In this document: piece after piece, positions 5,190-5,438 of the stretch
Position numbering within the stretch: position 1 is the stretch's first letter
Layout: the number at the start of each line of letters is the position of its first letter
Source: JAXGPP01 sp964436865
Lineage (GTDB): Bacteria > Planctomycetota > Planctomycetia > Pirellulales > Thermoguttaceae
Assembly: GCA_964436865.1 (NCBI GenBank)
Contig: CAYTFK010000418.1
Location: 1 to 5,438 of the forward strand
DNA: 5,438 nucleotides
Direction of reading: 5' to 3'
Program-made: the position numbers and the translations under genes
Notes under the pieces: generated by a model
What the model saw: only the letters and a program-made list of their open reading frames with translations
Database searches by the model: none
What the model was told of the DNA's origin: nothing

Positions 5190-5438
5190 CTATTGCTGCG
5201 GAGCGGCTTCGGCAGGAGCAGCTTCGGCAGGAGCGGCTTCGGCAGGAGCGGCTTCAGCCGGGGCGGCGGCGTCGGGTGCCGGGGCGGCAGCATCAGCTGG
5301 CGGAGCGGCGGCATCGCCTTCCGGAGCCGCTGCATCACCTTCCGGAGCCGGTTCGGTGTCAGAGGGCATGGTGACGTTGGGCGTCGTGGTGGTTGGGGTG
5401 CTGGTGTCCTCACCGGCACAGCCGATCCACAGCGTCAA
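5190..5438 (-). CDS. Probable lipoprotein with Ala/Pro/Glu-rich repeats, C-terminal part (5' end beyond the right edge)
   Basis: The minus-strand frame is open from the right edge to a TAG at 5192-5190, giving about 83 codons. The visible start, TLWIGCAGEDTSTPTTTTP, looks like the end of a lipoprotein signal peptide with a possible lipobox IGC and then a Thr/Pro linker; Trp at the -3 position is atypical. A TTG at the very edge could be read as a start, but it would leave almost no signal peptide, so the true start is more likely outside. The rest is low complexity: two PEGDAAA units, two related PxDAAAP units, then four AEAAP pentapeptides ending in QQ. There are no Cys residues after the lipobox Cys and no recognisable enzyme domain. 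Such a tail would be extended and disordered, perhaps spanning the periplasm or contacting the cell wall. Function unknown. Confidence 0.6.
   Translation of the reverse strand: MTLWIGCAGEDTSTPTTTTPNVTMPSDTEPAPEGDAAAPEGDAAAPPADAAAPAPDAAAPAEAAPAEAAPAEAAPAEAAPQQ
5206..5265. repeat. 15-bp tandem repeat, four copies (encodes AEAAP units)
   Basis: The unit GCTTCGGCAGGAGCG (plus strand) is present at 5206-5220, 5221-5235 and 5236-5250 with a single base difference in the first copy, and as a diverged copy at 5251-5265. The length is a multiple of three, so gain or loss of copies would keep the frame of the lipoprotein-like gene. Confidence 0.9.
5308..5349. repeat. 21-bp tandem repeat, two copies (encodes GDAAAPE-type units)
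   Basis: Copies at 5308-5328 and 5329-5349 share GC-GCATC-CCTTCCGGAGCC and differ at two positions. On the minus strand they encode two seven-residue units in the same lipoprotein-like gene. As with the 15-bp repeat, copy changes stay in frame. Confidence 0.85.

Noticed and set aside
4982..5374. A plus-strand frame with RLRQE repeats.
   Set aside because: The repeats are the antisense reading of the AEAAP-coding tandem repeat, and the frame runs through the terminator hairpin.
1..5438. CRISPR arrays, tRNA or rRNA genes, insertion sequences.
   Set aside because: I saw no regularly spaced direct repeats with unique spacers, no cloverleaf or rRNA-like stretches, and no transposase or terminal inverted repeats.

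Overview
The window is about 5.4 kb of GC-rich bacterial DNA holding six genes, two of them cut by the window edges. Its genomic style suggests a Planctomycetota-like bacterium (perhaps Phycisphaerae), possibly from an environmental assembly: high G+C, loosely packed small transcription units, a ferredoxin/ASKHA corrinoid activator, an Ala/Pro/Glu-rich probable lipoprotein and an unrecognised gene. The taxonomic guess is inference only; no rRNA or marker gene is present.

Layout. The left 3.1 kb is read on the minus strand. A LysR-type regulator (2130-3083) overlaps by 8 nt the start of a 614-residue RACo/RamA-like ferredoxin-ASKHA ATPase (293-2137). After a 134-nt gap comes the 5' end of an exported beta-type carbonic anhydrase (158 down to the left edge). 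A 143-nt divergent intergenic region (3084-3226) separates the LysR gene from a plus-strand zinc-dependent NAD-type medium-chain dehydrogenase (3227-4258). After 164 nt follows an unrecognised 222-residue protein (4423-5091) with an internal repeat and a C-terminal Cys/His cluster. It ends at a strong intrinsic terminator (5126-5160). The right edge carries the 3' end of a convergent minus-strand gene for a repeat-rich, probable lipoprotein (5190-5438).

How the parts may work together. The most informative stretch is the divergent promoter region. It holds two adjacent, perfect copies of ATAAG-N5-CTTAT (a T-N11-A LysR box), one base apart, inside an outer CTTGTA/TACAAG inverted repeat. This fits a LysR tetramer controlling both its own operon (regulator plus corrinoid activator) and the divergent dehydrogenase. 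The co-regulation suggests a pathway in which a substrate is oxidised by the dehydrogenase and a corrinoid-dependent methyl transfer needs reductive reactivation. No corrinoid protein or methyltransferase lies in the window, so the substrate is unknown. The long plus-strand open frames antisense to the activator and the regulator look like shadows of GC-rich coding sequence.
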